Shown here one piece after another: positions 11,710-20,455 of a stretch of 64,000 nt of DNA. This stretch comes from Deinococcus aquatilis DSM 23025 (GTDB taxonomy: Bacteria; Deinococcota; Deinococci; Deinococcales; Deinococcaceae). Where the stretch lies: contig NZ_KB899711.1 in NCBI RefSeq assembly GCF_000378445.1, positions 1-64,000 on the forward strand, given 5' to 3'. A program made the position numbers and the translations under genes. The notes beneath the pieces are model-generated. The model saw only the letters and a list, made by a program, of their open reading frames with translations. It did no database searches and was not told the DNA's origin. Every line of letters starts with the position of its first letter. Position 1 is the first letter of the stretch.

Positions 11710-11800
11710 GTGGGTTTCTGGGTGGGCAGGGCGCTTAGAATCACCGTCTAGCACAGCCTTCGCCTTTCTCAGACACTTGACCCTTGGACTTCCCCGAACC

Positions 11801-12733
11801 TCACCCCTTCAGCATGCCGCGCAAAACAAACATCACGTTTGCCGGGCGCTCGGCGATGCGGCGGCTGAAATAGGCGTACCAGTCGCGGCCATAGGGGATA
11901 TAGGCCCGGACACGGTAGCCCTGCGCGGCCAGTTCTTTTTGCAGGTCGCGGCGAATGCCGTACAACATCTGGAATTCAAACGCGTCTTTGGAGATGCCGT
12001 GCGCCAACACGAAGTGCTGCACGTCGGCGATGATGCTTTCGTCGTGCGTGGCGACATTCACGTAGTTTCCGGCCTTCATGTGGGCGTAGACCAGCTTGCG
12101 GTAATTGGCGTCCACGTCGGCCTTCGCGGGCATCGCCACCGATTCGGGTTCCAGATACGCGCCTTTCACAATGCGGAGGTTGGGGCGCAGATCATCAAGG
12201 CTGCTGCGGTCAGCTTCGGCGCGGTACAGGTAGCTCTGCAGCACCGTTCCCACATGCTGCGCCCCAAATTCGCCCACCAGCACGCGGAATTGCTCCAGAG
12301 TCTGATCCACGCGGGGGTGGTCTTCCATGTCGAGGCACACGAAGCCGCCGTATTCCTTGGCCTTGCCCACGATGCGGCGGGCGTTGGTCAGGCCCAGATC
12401 CTGGCCGTCCGCGGTCTGGCCCTGCCCCACACTGCTGAGTTTGACGCTCACGTAGGGCTTGATGCCCTCAGCATGGGCAGCATCCAGCAGATGCAGCACC
12501 TGGGCCGCGAATTCGTTGGCCTTTTCGGGCGAGGCCACGAATTCACCCAGCAAATCGAGGTTGCTGAGGATGCCGTCGGCGGCCAGTTCCCCCACGGCAG
12601 CCAGCGCGGTCTGGGCACTCTCGCCCGCCACGAAGCGCTGGGCCACGCTCCAACCCCGCGAACGCACCAGGGATTCGATCTGCTTCTGGCCCGAAACGGT
12701 CAGAACGGCTTTGCGGTAGAGCTGGTCAATCAT
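11801..12733 (-). CDS. putA: Proline dehydrogenase (monofunctional)
   Basis: A 310-aa flavoprotein that oxidises proline to pyrroline-5-carboxylate and passes electrons to the quinone pool. It has the length of the monofunctional deinococcal and thermophile enzymes, not the long PutA. Typical strands of the (beta-alpha)8 barrel are visible: [18 protein letters not shown] (about 178-185), [21 protein letters not shown], and a C-terminal [19 protein letters not shown] segment of the active-site helix. The ATG at 12733 overlaps the GntR regulator stop by ATGA, so regulator and enzyme are translated from one message. Confidence 0.93.
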   Translation of the reverse strand: MIDQLYRKAVLTVSGQKQIESLVRSRGWSVAQRFVAGESAQTALAAVGELAADGILSNLDLLGEFVASPEKANEFAAQVLHLLDAAHAEGIKPYVSVKLSSVGQGQTADGQDLGLTNARRIVGKAKEYGGFVCLDMEDHPRVDQTLEQFRVLVGEFGAQHVGTVLQSYLYRAEADRSSLDDLRPNLRIVKGAYLEPESVAMPAKADVDANYRKLVYAHMKAGNYVNVATHDESIIADVQHFVLAHGISKDAFEFQMLYGIRRDLQKELAAQGYRVRAYIPYGRDWYAYFSRRIAERPANVMFVLRGMLKG

Positions 12734-13410
12734 GTGAGTTCTCCAAGGTTTTGCATGACGAGGTCGGCGAAGGTTCGGACGTGCAGGCGGGCGGCAACTC
12801 TGGCCCCATCCGCATCGCGGGCCAAAATGGCTTTGAGGATCGCGGCGTGCTGGGCCGCCGTTTCTGGGTGGGCATTGTAGGTGCGGGTCTGATGTTTGAT
12901 CAGGGCCACACGCTGTTCTAGGTCACGGGCAAGGTCGATCAGTGCCCCGTTGCGTGCGCCCTGCGTGATGGCGCGGTGGAAGGCCAGATCAAGCCGGGTC
13001 TGGGTGCGGTACTCGCCGTCTGAGGCAGCATTCAGGTCATCCAGTGCGGCCCGCAGCGCGTCGGCGTCGGCGGGGGTGTGCTGTGCGGCGGCCAGAGCTG
13101 CGGCCAGCCCGTCCAGTTCCTCGCGCACCACGTAGGCGTCACGGGCCTCTGCCGCCGTTACCGTCCTGACGCGCACGCCCTTGTTGGCTTCGGCCACCAG
13201 CAATCCGTCCTGCACCAGCCGCATCAGGGCTTCCCGAATAGGAGTGCGGCTGACTCCCAGTTTCTCGCCCAGTTCCACTTCTCCCAGCCGCTCTCCTGGC
13301 AACAGATCGCCGTCCAGTACAGCGCGGCGCAGATGGTCATACACCCCGTCGCGTACCAGCGTCGGGCGTGCGAAAGACAGGGCGGACAGATTTCCTGCTG
13401 GCAGGCTCAT
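12730..13410 (-). CDS. GntR/FadR-family (FCD) regulator of the proline catabolic operon
   Basis: A 226-aa regulator. The N-terminal winged helix (about 15-80) contains [27 protein letters not shown] in separable pieces typical of FadR/FCD proteins. The C-terminal all-helical FCD effector domain shows the metal or acid-binding pattern DLAFHRAI and later His residues (HAAIL, RLHVRTF). The start MSLPAGN at 13410 is preferred to 13446 because the upstream extension crosses the operator. A TGTATACA palindrome lies 10 nt before the start, suggesting autoregulation. Because it overlaps proline dehydrogenase, the effector is inferred to be proline or a breakdown product. Confidence 0.85.
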   Translation of the reverse strand: MSLPAGNLSALSFARPTLVRDGVYDHLRRAVLDGDLLPGERLGEVELGEKLGVSRTPIREALMRLVQDGLLVAEANKGVRVRTVTAAEARDAYVVREELDGLAAALAAAQHTPADADALRAALDDLNAASDGEYRTQTRLDLAFHRAITQGARNGALIDLARDLEQRVALIKHQTRTYNAHPETAAQHAAILKAILARDADGARVAARLHVRTFADLVMQNLGELT

Positions 13411-13419
13411 TGTGGATAC

Positions 13420-13427
13420 TGTATACA
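13420..13427 (-). promoter_or_regulatory. Candidate GntR operator
   Basis: The perfect palindrome TGTATACA sits directly upstream of the GntR start, inside the sequence ATTGTATACAGTATCC. FCD-type regulators commonly bind TNGTNNNACNA-like palindromes of this sort. It also overlaps possible -10 hexamers (TATACA), so binding would block transcription. Confidence 0.5.
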
Positions 13428-13505
13428 ATCTGGCGGGCAGGAGCAAGGGGCAAATGTGAGAGACTTGGAAACTTCGAGTGAGGGAGAGGCAACCTTCCCA
13501 ACGCT

Positions 13506-14018
13506 TCAGCCGTTCTCTTCCTCCCGTTTCCTTTCTGGGCTTTCATCCTGTTCGCCCTTGTGATTTCGCTTGTTTTCCCACTCCGAAACTCGCCACAGCA
13601 CGCCCAGCGTCAGCAAAAACAACAGGGTGGCCCCGGTAGCCAGGACATACAGATGGAGGCCGCACGCCACGCCCACGCCCGCTGTGGCAAGAAGTCCCGC
13701 CGCTGTGGTCAGCCCTTTGGCTCCCTCACCGTGCCGATCCGAGAAGATGGCCCCTGCGCCTAGAAAACTGACGCCACTGACCACTGCACCCAGAATGCCG
13801 ATCAGGTCGAAGCGCACCTGATTGTCTTCTTTGGCAAAACTGTTGACCAGAGATTCGCCCAACACCACGAACAGCGCGGCACTGACACCCACCAGAATAT
13901 GGGTGCGGAGGCCCGCGCTGCGGTTGCGGCTTTCGCGCTCCCAGCCGATGGCGCTGCTGAGTACGAAGGCCGCCAGCAGCCCCTGCATCAACCTGAGTTC
14001 AGACCAGAACGCTTCCAT
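13506..14018 (-). CDS. MgtC/SapB-family membrane protein
   Basis: A 170-aa protein with four membrane segments. It carries the MgtC family landmarks: an early [21 protein letters not shown] stretch (seen in parts at about 24-44), a [16 protein letters not shown] helix (about 76-91), and [19 protein letters not shown] (about 101-119). The charged tail after residue 145 is short, and the C-terminal ACT-like domain of virulence MgtC is absent, as in SapB-type members. The family is tied to magnesium-poor growth and membrane homeostasis; a precise role here cannot be given. It is not clearly in an operon. Confidence 0.85.
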   Translation of the reverse strand: MEAFWSELRLMQGLLAAFVLSSAIGWERESRNRSAGLRTHILVGVSAALFVVLGESLVNSFAKEDNQVRFDLIGILGAVVSGVSFLGAGAIFSDRHGEGAKGLTTAAGLLATAGVGVACGLHLYVLATGATLLFLLTLGVLWRVSEWENKRNHKGEQDESPERKREEENG

Positions 14019-14103
14019 CCTGTCAGCCTAGAGAACAGGACTGAGATCAGTCCCTGACCCGGCTTGCCGTTTTCTTGGTTCATTGCTGTTGCGCTTACGC
14101 CGG

Positions 14104-14526
14104 TCAGCGTTCGTCTGCCGTGATGGGTTCAATGGGAAAAATGCGGTCAGCAAGGCGCTCCAGGCCACGGCGTCCGGCGCGTTGCTGACAGGATTGGGTG
14201 CCGGTGCACAGCGTGACGTAGCGGGTGCGGCGGGCGGCTACGTGTACGCGGTATAGCGCCGCCTCGGTGCGCGAGCGGGTGTAGTGGCACAGGTCGCAGT
14301 GCAGGGCGTTGCGGGCTTTGGGGTCCAGGGGCGTAAATTCAGCCAGTTGGTCGCCCTGTACCAGTGCCAGCCGCCCGTCAGCCACCGGATAGAGGCCCAG
14401 TGTGAGGGGCGGCGGGGCCGGGTGGGTCGCGTCGGCCTCGTGCCCGAACAGTTCCCGGTGCGTTTCGGGAAACAGTTCGCGCAGCAGATCGCGCACGCTG
14501 TGTTCTTGGGGGCGGTGATCCTTCAT
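14104..14526 (-). CDS. FBP-domain zinc-finger protein (EF-G-binding type)
   Basis: A 140-aa protein. The C-terminal half has a four-cysteine treble-clef zinc finger: CDLC near residue 75 and CTGTQSC near residue 110, with RYVTLC before the last pair. This matches the FBP domain found in FusB-like proteins that act on elongation factor G at the ribosome. The N-terminal 35 residues are a short helical region ([17 protein letters not shown]). The start MKDHR is chosen because TAAACT lies exactly 7 nt upstream, a leaderless arrangement. Linkage to fusidic acid resistance is not implied. Confidence 0.7.
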   Translation of the reverse strand: MKDHRPQEHSVRDLLRELFPETHRELFGHEADATHPAPPPLTLGLYPVADGRLALVQGDQLAEFTPLDPKARNALHCDLCHYTRSRTEAALYRVHVAARRTRYVTLCTGTQSCQQRAGRRGLERLADRIFPIEPITADER

Positions 14527-14533
14527 GACGTGC

Positions 14534-14539
14534 AGTTTA
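14534..14539 (-). promoter_or_regulatory. -10 box of a probable leaderless transcript (FBP gene)
   Basis: TAAACT on the minus strand ends 7 nt before the ATG at 14526, with no Shine-Dalgarno between. Confidence 0.5.
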
Positions 14540-14672
14540 AACGGTGTTTTGGGGGCCGGAAGGTGGGCTTGGGCACTACAAAACCCCCTTTTTACCTCCC
14601 AGTTCGGCCAGTCCGCGCCGCATTGCCGCTCCAACCGTGCCCCCTCGCCCCGTTGTGCCGCCGCCGCCGCAC

Positions 14673-14678
14673 TAGACT
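14673..14678 (+). promoter_or_regulatory. -10 box of a probable leaderless transcript (recO)
   Basis: TAGACT ends 6 nt before the GTG at 14685, which places the transcription start on or beside the G of the start codon. Confidence 0.55.
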
Positions 14679-14684
14679 GAGCGG

Positions 14685-15422
14685 GTGAGGTCTAGAACCG
14701 CCAACCGCAGCGGCATCGTCATTCGCCGCCGGGTCACGCCTGCGGGCGACATTATCGTGACCCTGCTGACGCCGCAGGGCAAACTCAAAGCCATTGCGCG
14801 GGGAGGCGTGCGCGGGCCACTCGCCAGCCGCCTGAACCTGTTTCATCATGTGGGCATTCAGATTTACCAGACGCCCCAGTCTGACCTTGCCAGTGTGCAG
14901 CAGGCGGTACTGGAAGGCGCACTGCCCAAACTGGCCGAGCCGGAGCGCTACGCCTTTGCCCACCTGATGGCGGAATTGGCCGACGCTCTCTTTCAGGAAG
15001 GCGAATTTACCGAGCAGGCTTTTGAGCTTTTTGCTGGGGCGCTGCGCGGCATCTCGCATCAGCCTGACCCGGAATGGGTGGCTTTGGTGATGGGCTTCAA
15101 ACTGCTGGGCCTCGCCGGATTCGTGGCGCAGACGGCCCGCTGTGCCCGTTGCGGCGCAGATCAGCCCGCCCACCCCGATCCCCTGGCAGGCCAACTGCTG
15201 TGCGGCAACTGCGCCAGCCTGCCCGCCTACCCACCGGAAGCGCTGGATTTTGTGCGCTACGCCGTGCGCCGCAGCGTGCGTGCCAGCATAGAAGCGCCCG
15301 TGCCCACCGAGCAGCGGGCGGCGCTGTGGCGGGCACTGGAACGATTTGTGACCGTACAGGTCGGCAATGTGCAGAGTTGGCGTCAGCTGGTGCCTCAGCC
15401 GCAGGCGGGCGTAACGGTCTAG
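14685..15422 (+). CDS. recO: DNA repair protein RecO
   Basis: A 245-aa recombination mediator that, with RecR, displaces SSB and loads RecA, and anneals single strands. The N-terminal OB fold covers about residues 1-80 ([19 protein letters not shown]). The C-terminal helical domain has a zinc site, CARC (about 151-154) and CGNC (about 172-175). The GTG start is fixed by the -10 box 6 nt upstream. The stop codon TAG is a hybrid: TA is the IS630 target dinucleotide and G is the first base of the element, so the protein is full length despite the insertion. Any native sequence downstream now lies 990 bp away. Confidence 0.93.
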   Translation: MRSRTANRSGIVIRRRVTPAGDIIVTLLTPQGKLKAIARGGVRGPLASRLNLFHHVGIQIYQTPQSDLASVQQAVLEGALPKLAEPERYAFAHLMAELADALFQEGEFTEQAFELFAGALRGISHQPDPEWVALVMGFKLLGLAGFVAQTARCARCGADQPAHPDPLAGQLLCGNCASLPAYPPEALDFVRYAVRRSVRASIEAPVPTEQRAALWRALERFVTVQVGNVQSWRQLVPQPQAGVTV

Positions 15423-16411
15423 AGCATTTGACATAAGAAGATGTCAGGGAAGACGTGAGTGAACCAGCCAAAGACATCTCGTCAAGAAACGGCATCAAGG
15501 GCATCCGAAATCCCCTGAAGCAGTGCTGGAACTTCTCGCCACTCACCCGCGCGAACGCGGGCTTTGACTTTGGAAAACATCTGTTCGATGGGATTGAAGT
15601 CAGGGCTATAGGGGGGCAAGAACAGCACGACACAACCCCTGGCTTCAATGTGCGTCCGAACGGACGCACGGTGATGTGCCGAGAGGTTGTCCAGCACCAC
15701 CACTTGTCCAGGGGTTAAGGCTAGGCACAGGAGTTCGCGTACGTACCACTCGAAACTCACGCCGTTCACCGCGCCCTCCAAGATCAGTGGGGCAAAGGGA
15801 CCACTGGCCTGCAACGCGCACACGAGCGTTTGATTCCGTCCCCAGTTGCGGGGCACCGAACAGACCGCGCGCTGTGTCCGGTGCGCGCGACCATACCCCC
15901 GAGTCATCGCTGTATTGAAGCCACTTTCATCCAGAAAGACCAGCCGGACCGGTGTCTGAAGGTAGGGCATGGCGGTCATTCAGGAACTGCGTCAGCAGTT
16001 CCTCATTCCGTTCGGCGGCGACCCGCGTTTTTTTTGGAGGTGATGCCATGTCGCCGGAAGACCCGATCCACCGTTCGGTAGCTGATCTTGAGCCCAGTGT
16101 TGTCTTCCAACCGGCGGGCATGTTCCTCCAGGGTCGCGTCCAGGTCCTCCTCCAGTTGCTGGAGGAGGACCTGCTCATGCTTACGCTGCACTCTCGGGCG
16201 ACGCCCAGTCGGGCGCTTGACCTGTGAGAGCGTACCTGCCTCGTGCTTCTTCATATATAACCGGACGGTTCGGACATCAACTCCAAACGTTTCGGCCACC
16301 TGCTGATCGTTCTGTTCTTTCCGCGCAGCTGCCACAATTCGTTCTCGAAGGTCCAGGCTGTACCCACGTGCGCCTACCCGCTTGTTCATCTTCTTATTAT
16401 GTCAAATGCTC
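15422..16411. mobile_element. IS630-family insertion sequence
   Basis: A 990-bp element. The 15-bp perfect terminal repeats GAGCATTTGACATAA face inwards at 15422-15436 and 16397-16411; with a 3-nt gap the match continues through GAAGATG. It is flanked by a TA duplication (15420-15421 and 16412-16413), the hallmark of IS630/Tc1 insertion. The transposase is on the minus strand and its ATG lies just inside the right repeat. The left end falls within the recO stop codon. Confidence 0.92.
15482..16389 (-). pseudogene. IS630 transposase, broken over three frames
   Basis: The helix-turn-helix half reads from 16389 to 16003 (128 codons, with two HTH units in the first 100 residues). The catalytic half reads from 15979 to 15482 with an intact DDE set: VFLDESG, VVLDNLSAHH and NPIEQMFSK. 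The linker between them (KKTRVAAERNEELLTQFLND) lies in a third frame, about 16030-15940. Two shifts are therefore needed: one at a run of eight A on the minus strand (16028-16035 on plus) and one near 15965. A single programmed -1 shift at the A8 run would hit a stop. The gene is probably inactive unless one shift is programmed and the other is a sequencing error. Confidence 0.8.
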
Positions 16412-16486
16412 TAGGGTCTGGCTGTCCGGAGTTCGCTGAGATGTTTTTGCCGCCCTCCGAACCCCTGCCCTCAGTGTCCCTGTACC

Positions 16487-17398
16487 TCAGCGCACCCGGT
16501 ATTTTTCGATAAAGTCGATGGCCTGCTGACGGGTGTTGCCTAGAAAGGTCAGGGGCCGCGCCACGGCCGCCATGATCGTCACATGGTTCACGCGGGGAAT
16601 CACGTTGCGCGTGACGGGAATGCCTGCTGCTTTCAGGGCCGCTTCCATATTGACGGCGTTCATGGGGTACACCACGGTATCGTTTTCGGCCACCAGCAGC
16701 AGGTGCGGGGGCGCGTCTTTGCGGACATGGCGGTCAGGCATGATGTCTTCGGGGTTGCCGCCCACTGGGAAGGCACGCGCACTGGGGAAGTCGCGGAAGT
16801 CGTACGAGTATGGCCCGGCAATGCCGATCACGCCGCGCACGCTGGCAATCGGTACCCCCACCTCACGCAGCCAGCGCTCGTTGTCCACCATTTCCACGGC
16901 ATTGAACCCGCCCGCCGAGTGGCCCATCACAAACAGGTTGTTGGGGTTGCCCCCCACCGATTTGGCATTGTCGCGTAGCCATTTCAGGGCAGCGGCGGCG
17001 TCCTGCACGTAGCTGGGGTAGCGGTTGGTGGGCGCGAGGCGGTAATTCATCACGCCCGTGACGTACCCGGCGCGGGCCAGGGATTCGCCTGCAAACTTAT
17101 GGCCTTCCTTGTCGCCGCCCTCCCAGGAGCCGCCATGAATAAATAGCACGACGGGCGCGTTGGTCGCTCCTTCCGGGGAATATACGTCCAGTACGTTGCG
17201 GGCGTCGGGGCCGTAGCGCTGGTCTGTTTTGGTCACCAGTCCACGGGTAGAAACGACCCGGTTCAGGGTTCCCTGTGCGTTCTGGGGAGAACAGGCGGCA
17301 ATCAGCAGGGGCAGAGACACGGCCCCCAGCATCAGCGCGGCAGTGCGGGCACGGCGAGGACGGGAGGCAGGGCGAGAAGATGCAGTGGCCTTGAACAT
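16487..17398 (-). CDS. Alpha/beta-hydrolase esterase, exported lipoprotein
   Basis: A 303-aa protein of the carboxylesterase / hormone-sensitive-lipase type. A signal sequence with twin-Arg-like basic start ends in a lipobox (LLIAACSP, Cys36). The oxyanion loop HGGSW is at about 89-93, the nucleophile elbow GHSAG at about 159-163 (Ser161), the acid residue is probably in the VAENDTV turn, and the His is in RVNHVTIM near 270. It acts on small esters outside the membrane; the substrate is unknown. TAGCGT lies 5 nt before the ATG. It stands alone just right of the IS element. Confidence 0.8.
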   Translation of the reverse strand: MFKATASSRPASRPRRARTAALMLGAVSLPLLIAACSPQNAQGTLNRVVSTRGLVTKTDQRYGPDARNVLDVYSPEGATNAPVVLFIHGGSWEGGDKEGHKFAGESLARAGYVTGVMNYRLAPTNRYPSYVQDAAAALKWLRDNAKSVGGNPNNLFVMGHSAGGFNAVEMVDNERWLREVGVPIASVRGVIGIAGPYSYDFRDFPSARAFPVGGNPEDIMPDRHVRKDAPPHLLLVAENDTVVYPMNAVNMEAALKAAGIPVTRNVIPRVNHVTIMAAVARPLTFLGNTRQQAIDFIEKYRVR

Positions 17399-17563
17399 GC
17401 CTCACGCTAGCGGGCGCGGCGGCAGATTGTGGGCACCCAGAGCACACTCCGGTCTTGGGGGAAGCCTGCGCGGGCCTTGATCGTTTGCTGATGTTCTGGC
17501 GGGAGCAAGTGCGGCTGACTCAGGGGAGCAGAGAATCAGGGTCACGGAAGAGCGGGTACACCT

Positions 17564-18709
17564 TTATTCACCCAGCAAACTCAGGCCGTACGCCGTGTAT
17601 GCCGCCTCATCGCTGGGCGGGTGGGTCAGACCAGCTCGGGCATCTCTGAGCAGACGTTCCAGCGGCAGGGCCGGAGTCAGTGCGCCGCCGCCCGCCGTTC
17701 TGACCGCCAGATCGGTAGCGCTCACGGCGGCATTGGTGGCATAGGCTTTGGCCGCACCGATCAGGGGCACAGCGTCGCTGCCGGGGTGGGCGTCCCAGTG
17801 CTGCGCGGCAGTGTGCAGCAGGGTGCGGGCGGCTTGCAGGTCGGCGGCGATTCGGCCCACCTGTTCCTGTACGCGGGGCAGGGTGGCAATCGGCGCACCC
17901 AGCGCGGTGGGGGTGCGTTGGCGGGCATAGGCGGTCAGGGCGTTCAGGGCGGCAAATCCAACCCCCAGATAGGTTGCGGCGATGGCGGTCCAGAACCACG
18001 CGGCGCTGGCGGGATGACCGCCGCTGGGAGGCGCGTGCAACTGCGCCGCCGCGCCTTCAAATACCACGTCGTGGCTGCCGCTGCCGCGCAGAGCCAGTGC
18101 GCCCGTCCAGGTCGGCTCTATCGTCACGCCCGCCGCCTTCAGATCCAGCCAGAAGCGCCCGACCTGTCCGTCTGGGGTGGCGGCATTCACCAGCGCAAAA
18201 TCCAGCGCCCGCGCTCCGGTGGCCCATGTTTTTCGCCCGCTGATGCGCCAGCCGTGGGCAGGGTCGGGGGTGGCGGCAGTGCGCGGCAAGCCTCCACGGG
18301 AAGGGCTACCCAGTTCCGGCTCGCTGGCGAGGGCGTTCACCAGTTTTCCGGCACGGCTGGCCTCGGCCAACGCGTTCAGCAGGTCGTCCGGCAGGGTACG
18401 TCCCTGAAACGCCGCGCCCACGATGTGCCCATGCATTGCCAGAATCAGGGCCAGCCCCGCGCCCGCCTCGCCCAGGGTGGCCTGAGCCGCTGCAAATTGC
18501 GTGAGGGTCGCGCCCAAGCCGCCCTCTGCGGTGGGCAGAGTCAGGCGGGTGTATCCGCTGCCACGCAGTGCCTCGGCAGCGCCAGTGGTCACGTCCTGCG
18601 CGGCCTCGCACTCGGCGGCATGCTGGGTGATGGCCTGCGCCGCCCGCTCGGTTACGTCTTGCTGTGCGGCGGTCAGGTCAGCGGAGGGGGGGAGGGTGTG
18701 GGCAGTCAC
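17564..18709 (-). CDS. Acyl-CoA-dehydrogenase-fold flavoprotein, divergent
   Basis: A 381-aa protein with the three-part acyl-CoA dehydrogenase fold: N-terminal helices, a middle beta domain with WRISGRKTWATGA (about 150-162), and a C-terminal helical bundle with the FAD-site end LERLLRDARAG. The segment where true dehydrogenases carry the catalytic Glu (YEGT) here reads THPPSDEA, which is closer to the DszC/NcnH flavin monooxygenase branch. Oxygenase or reductase chemistry is possible. The GTG start at 18709 is 8 nt after the PfkB kinase stop, so the two form an operon; the 50-residue upstream extension overlaps the kinase and is rejected. Confidence 0.75.
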   Translation of the reverse strand: MTAHTLPPSADLTAAQQDVTERAAQAITQHAAECEAAQDVTTGAAEALRGSGYTRLTLPTAEGGLGATLTQFAAAQATLGEAGAGLALILAMHGHIVGAAFQGRTLPDDLLNALAEASRAGKLVNALASEPELGSPSRGGLPRTAATPDPAHGWRISGRKTWATGARALDFALVNAATPDGQVGRFWLDLKAAGVTIEPTWTGALALRGSGSHDVVFEGAAAQLHAPPSGGHPASAAWFWTAIAATYLGVGFAALNALTAYARQRTPTALGAPIATLPRVQEQVGRIAADLQAARTLLHTAAQHWDAHPGSDAVPLIGAAKAYATNAAVSATDLAVRTAGGGALTPALPLERLLRDARAGLTHPPSDEAAYTAYGLSLLGE

Positions 18710-18717
18710 AGGGCACG

Positions 18718-19626
18718 TTAGCCCGTCCGGCACAGCTCCGACAGTTCTTTTCCAGACAGATGGCCTGCCGCGCCGCCCACTCCACCACACTTCCAGGACG
18801 CGAACGTACAGGCCAGCCGCAACGCTTCCCGCGCAGATCGCCCGCCAAAGAAAGCCCACACGAAGGCCGACAGCAGCGCGTCTCCTGCACCATTGGTGGA
18901 AGTCACGGGACGGGTTGGTACTGCGGGCTGGTGGTGTGGAGGCTGCCCCCGTTCCGACATCAGCGCTCCGCCCGCCCCCAGCGAAATCACGAGAATCGCC
19001 GGGTCACACCTTTCGCGGTAGGCCAGCAGAGCGTTCAGGGGAGGCAGAGTCAGGCACTCGGCACTCAGGAAGAGGACATCGGCGCAGGTTAAAAACACTT
19101 GGTCGTAAGGGTGCGCGGGGCCGGGAGTCGCCTGTAAATCTGTCACGATCTGTACGCCCGCCGCCCGTGCCAGGGGCAACAGCGGGCGCGTCCAGCCCAC
19201 GTTGGTCAGCACGGCGACCTCGGCTCCGGCTAGGGCTGCTCGGAAAGCCTCCGGGTCGGCCTCCAGATGCTCTGTTCCTTTGAGGTCGCGGTGAATCTGT
19301 CGCCCTCCATCTGGCCCCGAAAGCACCAACGACAGAGGCGTACCAGGGACTTCCTGCACCCACGAGCGAATGCCAGCGCGGGCCAGCGCCACACGCGCCA
19401 CCTCTCCGGCGGGATCGTTTGCGGCAAAAGTGAAGAGGCCAGCCTCGGCCCCCAGCTGCGCCAGAGCGTGCGCCGTGTTGAATCCCACCCCGCTGACCCC
19501 CAGCGTGAGGCCGTGCGGATAGGCCGTGTTCTCGGCATCCGGCAGAGGCAGAACGGGCGTTTGCAAAAGAAGCTCGGCGTTGGTATTTCCAGCCACCAGC
19601 ACGCGCAGAGGAGGAGAACTGACCAC
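18718..19626 (-). CDS. PfkB-family carbohydrate kinase
   Basis: A 302-aa ribokinase-fold sugar or nucleoside kinase. The first PfkB signature region lies near residues 38-60 (GVSGVGFNTAHALAQLGA). The catalytic motif TNGAGDALLSAF is near 243-254, with the anion hole GAGD and Asp base. The substrate cannot be read from sequence. GTG start; TAACCT lies 5 nt upstream, so the message may be leaderless. It is followed at once by the acyl-CoA-dehydrogenase-like gene. Confidence 0.85.
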   Translation of the reverse strand: MVSSPPLRVLVAGNTNAELLLQTPVLPLPDAENTAYPHGLTLGVSGVGFNTAHALAQLGAEAGLFTFAANDPAGEVARVALARAGIRSWVQEVPGTPLSLVLSGPDGGRQIHRDLKGTEHLEADPEAFRAALAGAEVAVLTNVGWTRPLLPLARAAGVQIVTDLQATPGPAHPYDQVFLTCADVLFLSAECLTLPPLNALLAYRERCDPAILVISLGAGGALMSERGQPPHHQPAVPTRPVTSTNGAGDALLSAFVWAFFGGRSAREALRLACTFASWKCGGVGGAAGHLSGKELSELCRTG

Positions 19627-19712
19627 GGCTCAGGTTAGCGTGGGTTGGGCAGATGTGGGCGCAATTCCGTTCCCATCAAACTTAGCCCAAAACAGAATAT
19701 ACTAAGCTCACT

Positions 19713-20171
19713 ATGTCCTACACTCCGCGTGACACCACGGCCAGAGACTCCGCCCGCAGCGTCATTCAGGCCCGCTTCCGTGCCAGTGTAGACAGCGATG
19801 TGAGTGGATTGGCTGCCCAGCACTGCTTTGAGCGCCAACTGCTGACTCCTGACGGCATCCCTGCTGCCCAACTGTGCATTGGCAGCCACGAGGCCGTGAC
19901 CCACCTGATCTGGCAATCTTTTGCTCCGAGCTGGGAAGGCGTGGTGTACGTCTACGACAGTTGCCGCACCGAGCAAAACCGTTACCTGCACGCCAAACTG
20001 CACCTGACCCTGGCACTTGCCGCAGCGGGCGACGAGGCCACCCCCGGCGTCAAGGCCGCCTTGATGGCTGCCGAACGCGCTCTGTATACCCTCTGGCTGA
20101 CCTGGGCAGGCCATCAGGCCACCACCACCGACGCTCTGGCACGCGCTGTAACCGAATTTGGTGATCTGTAG
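19713..20171 (+). CDS. Conserved hypothetical protein, mixed helical
   Basis: A 152-aa soluble protein with no family I recognise. It has Ala-rich helices, a Trp-rich centre (LIWQSF, SWEGVVYVYDS), and a central HAKLHLTLALAAAGDEATPG segment. There is no signal peptide, membrane helix or zinc motif. Codon use fits its neighbours and it reads as a real gene. It ends 284 nt before nuoA, and a 9-bp inverted repeat (20206-20252) follows it. Confidence 0.6.
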   Translation: MSYTPRDTTARDSARSVIQARFRASVDSDVSGLAAQHCFERQLLTPDGIPAAQLCIGSHEAVTHLIWQSFAPSWEGVVYVYDSCRTEQNRYLHAKLHLTLALAAAGDEATPGVKAALMAAERALYTLWLTWAGHQATTTDALARAVTEFGDL

Positions 20172-20205
20172 TAGTCACAGAGTATGGAGAGTGGGACGTC
20201 AGATA

Positions 20206-20252
20206 TGGGCCGTGCAAGGTGGAGAGACGTGGTCTTCACAGCTCACGGCCCA
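20206..20252 (+). terminator. Stem-loop downstream of the 152-aa gene
   Basis: TGGGCCGTG (20206-20214) pairs perfectly with CACGGCCCA (20244-20252) around a 29-nt loop. No T-run follows. It is the only strong structure between the hypothetical gene and the nuo leader. Confidence 0.35.
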
Positions 20253-20413
20253 ACCTGTTCTTGCTCCGGTTGGTCTGGTAAGTCGTGCAGCTATCTGTGC
20301 TTTTGTTCGGCCCTGACTGCCAAGGTTCGTGATAAAACTAAGGGCGTACCACAGCTCAATTTCCGCACAGGTTGTACGGCAAGTTCGTTTGGCCCCTCTC
20401 TTTTTTTCCTATA

Positions 20414-20435
20414 GCTCGTGCTGTTTTTCACGAGC
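20414..20435 (+). promoter_or_regulatory. Hairpin in the nuo operon leader
   Basis: GCTCGTG and CACGAGC form a perfect 7-bp stem with an 8-nt T-rich loop. It lies 20 nt before the first possible nuoA start and just after a T7 tract (20401-20407). The lack of a trailing T-run argues against a terminator. It may be part of the 5' leader of the complex I message. Confidence 0.4.
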
Positions 20436-20455
20436 ATTGAAGGCAACAGGAGAGC

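Noticed and set aside
9978..11738. 586-codon open frame on the plus strand
   Set aside because: It is exactly antisense to the P5C dehydrogenase, whose catalytic motifs are intact; its sequence has no recognisable domain.
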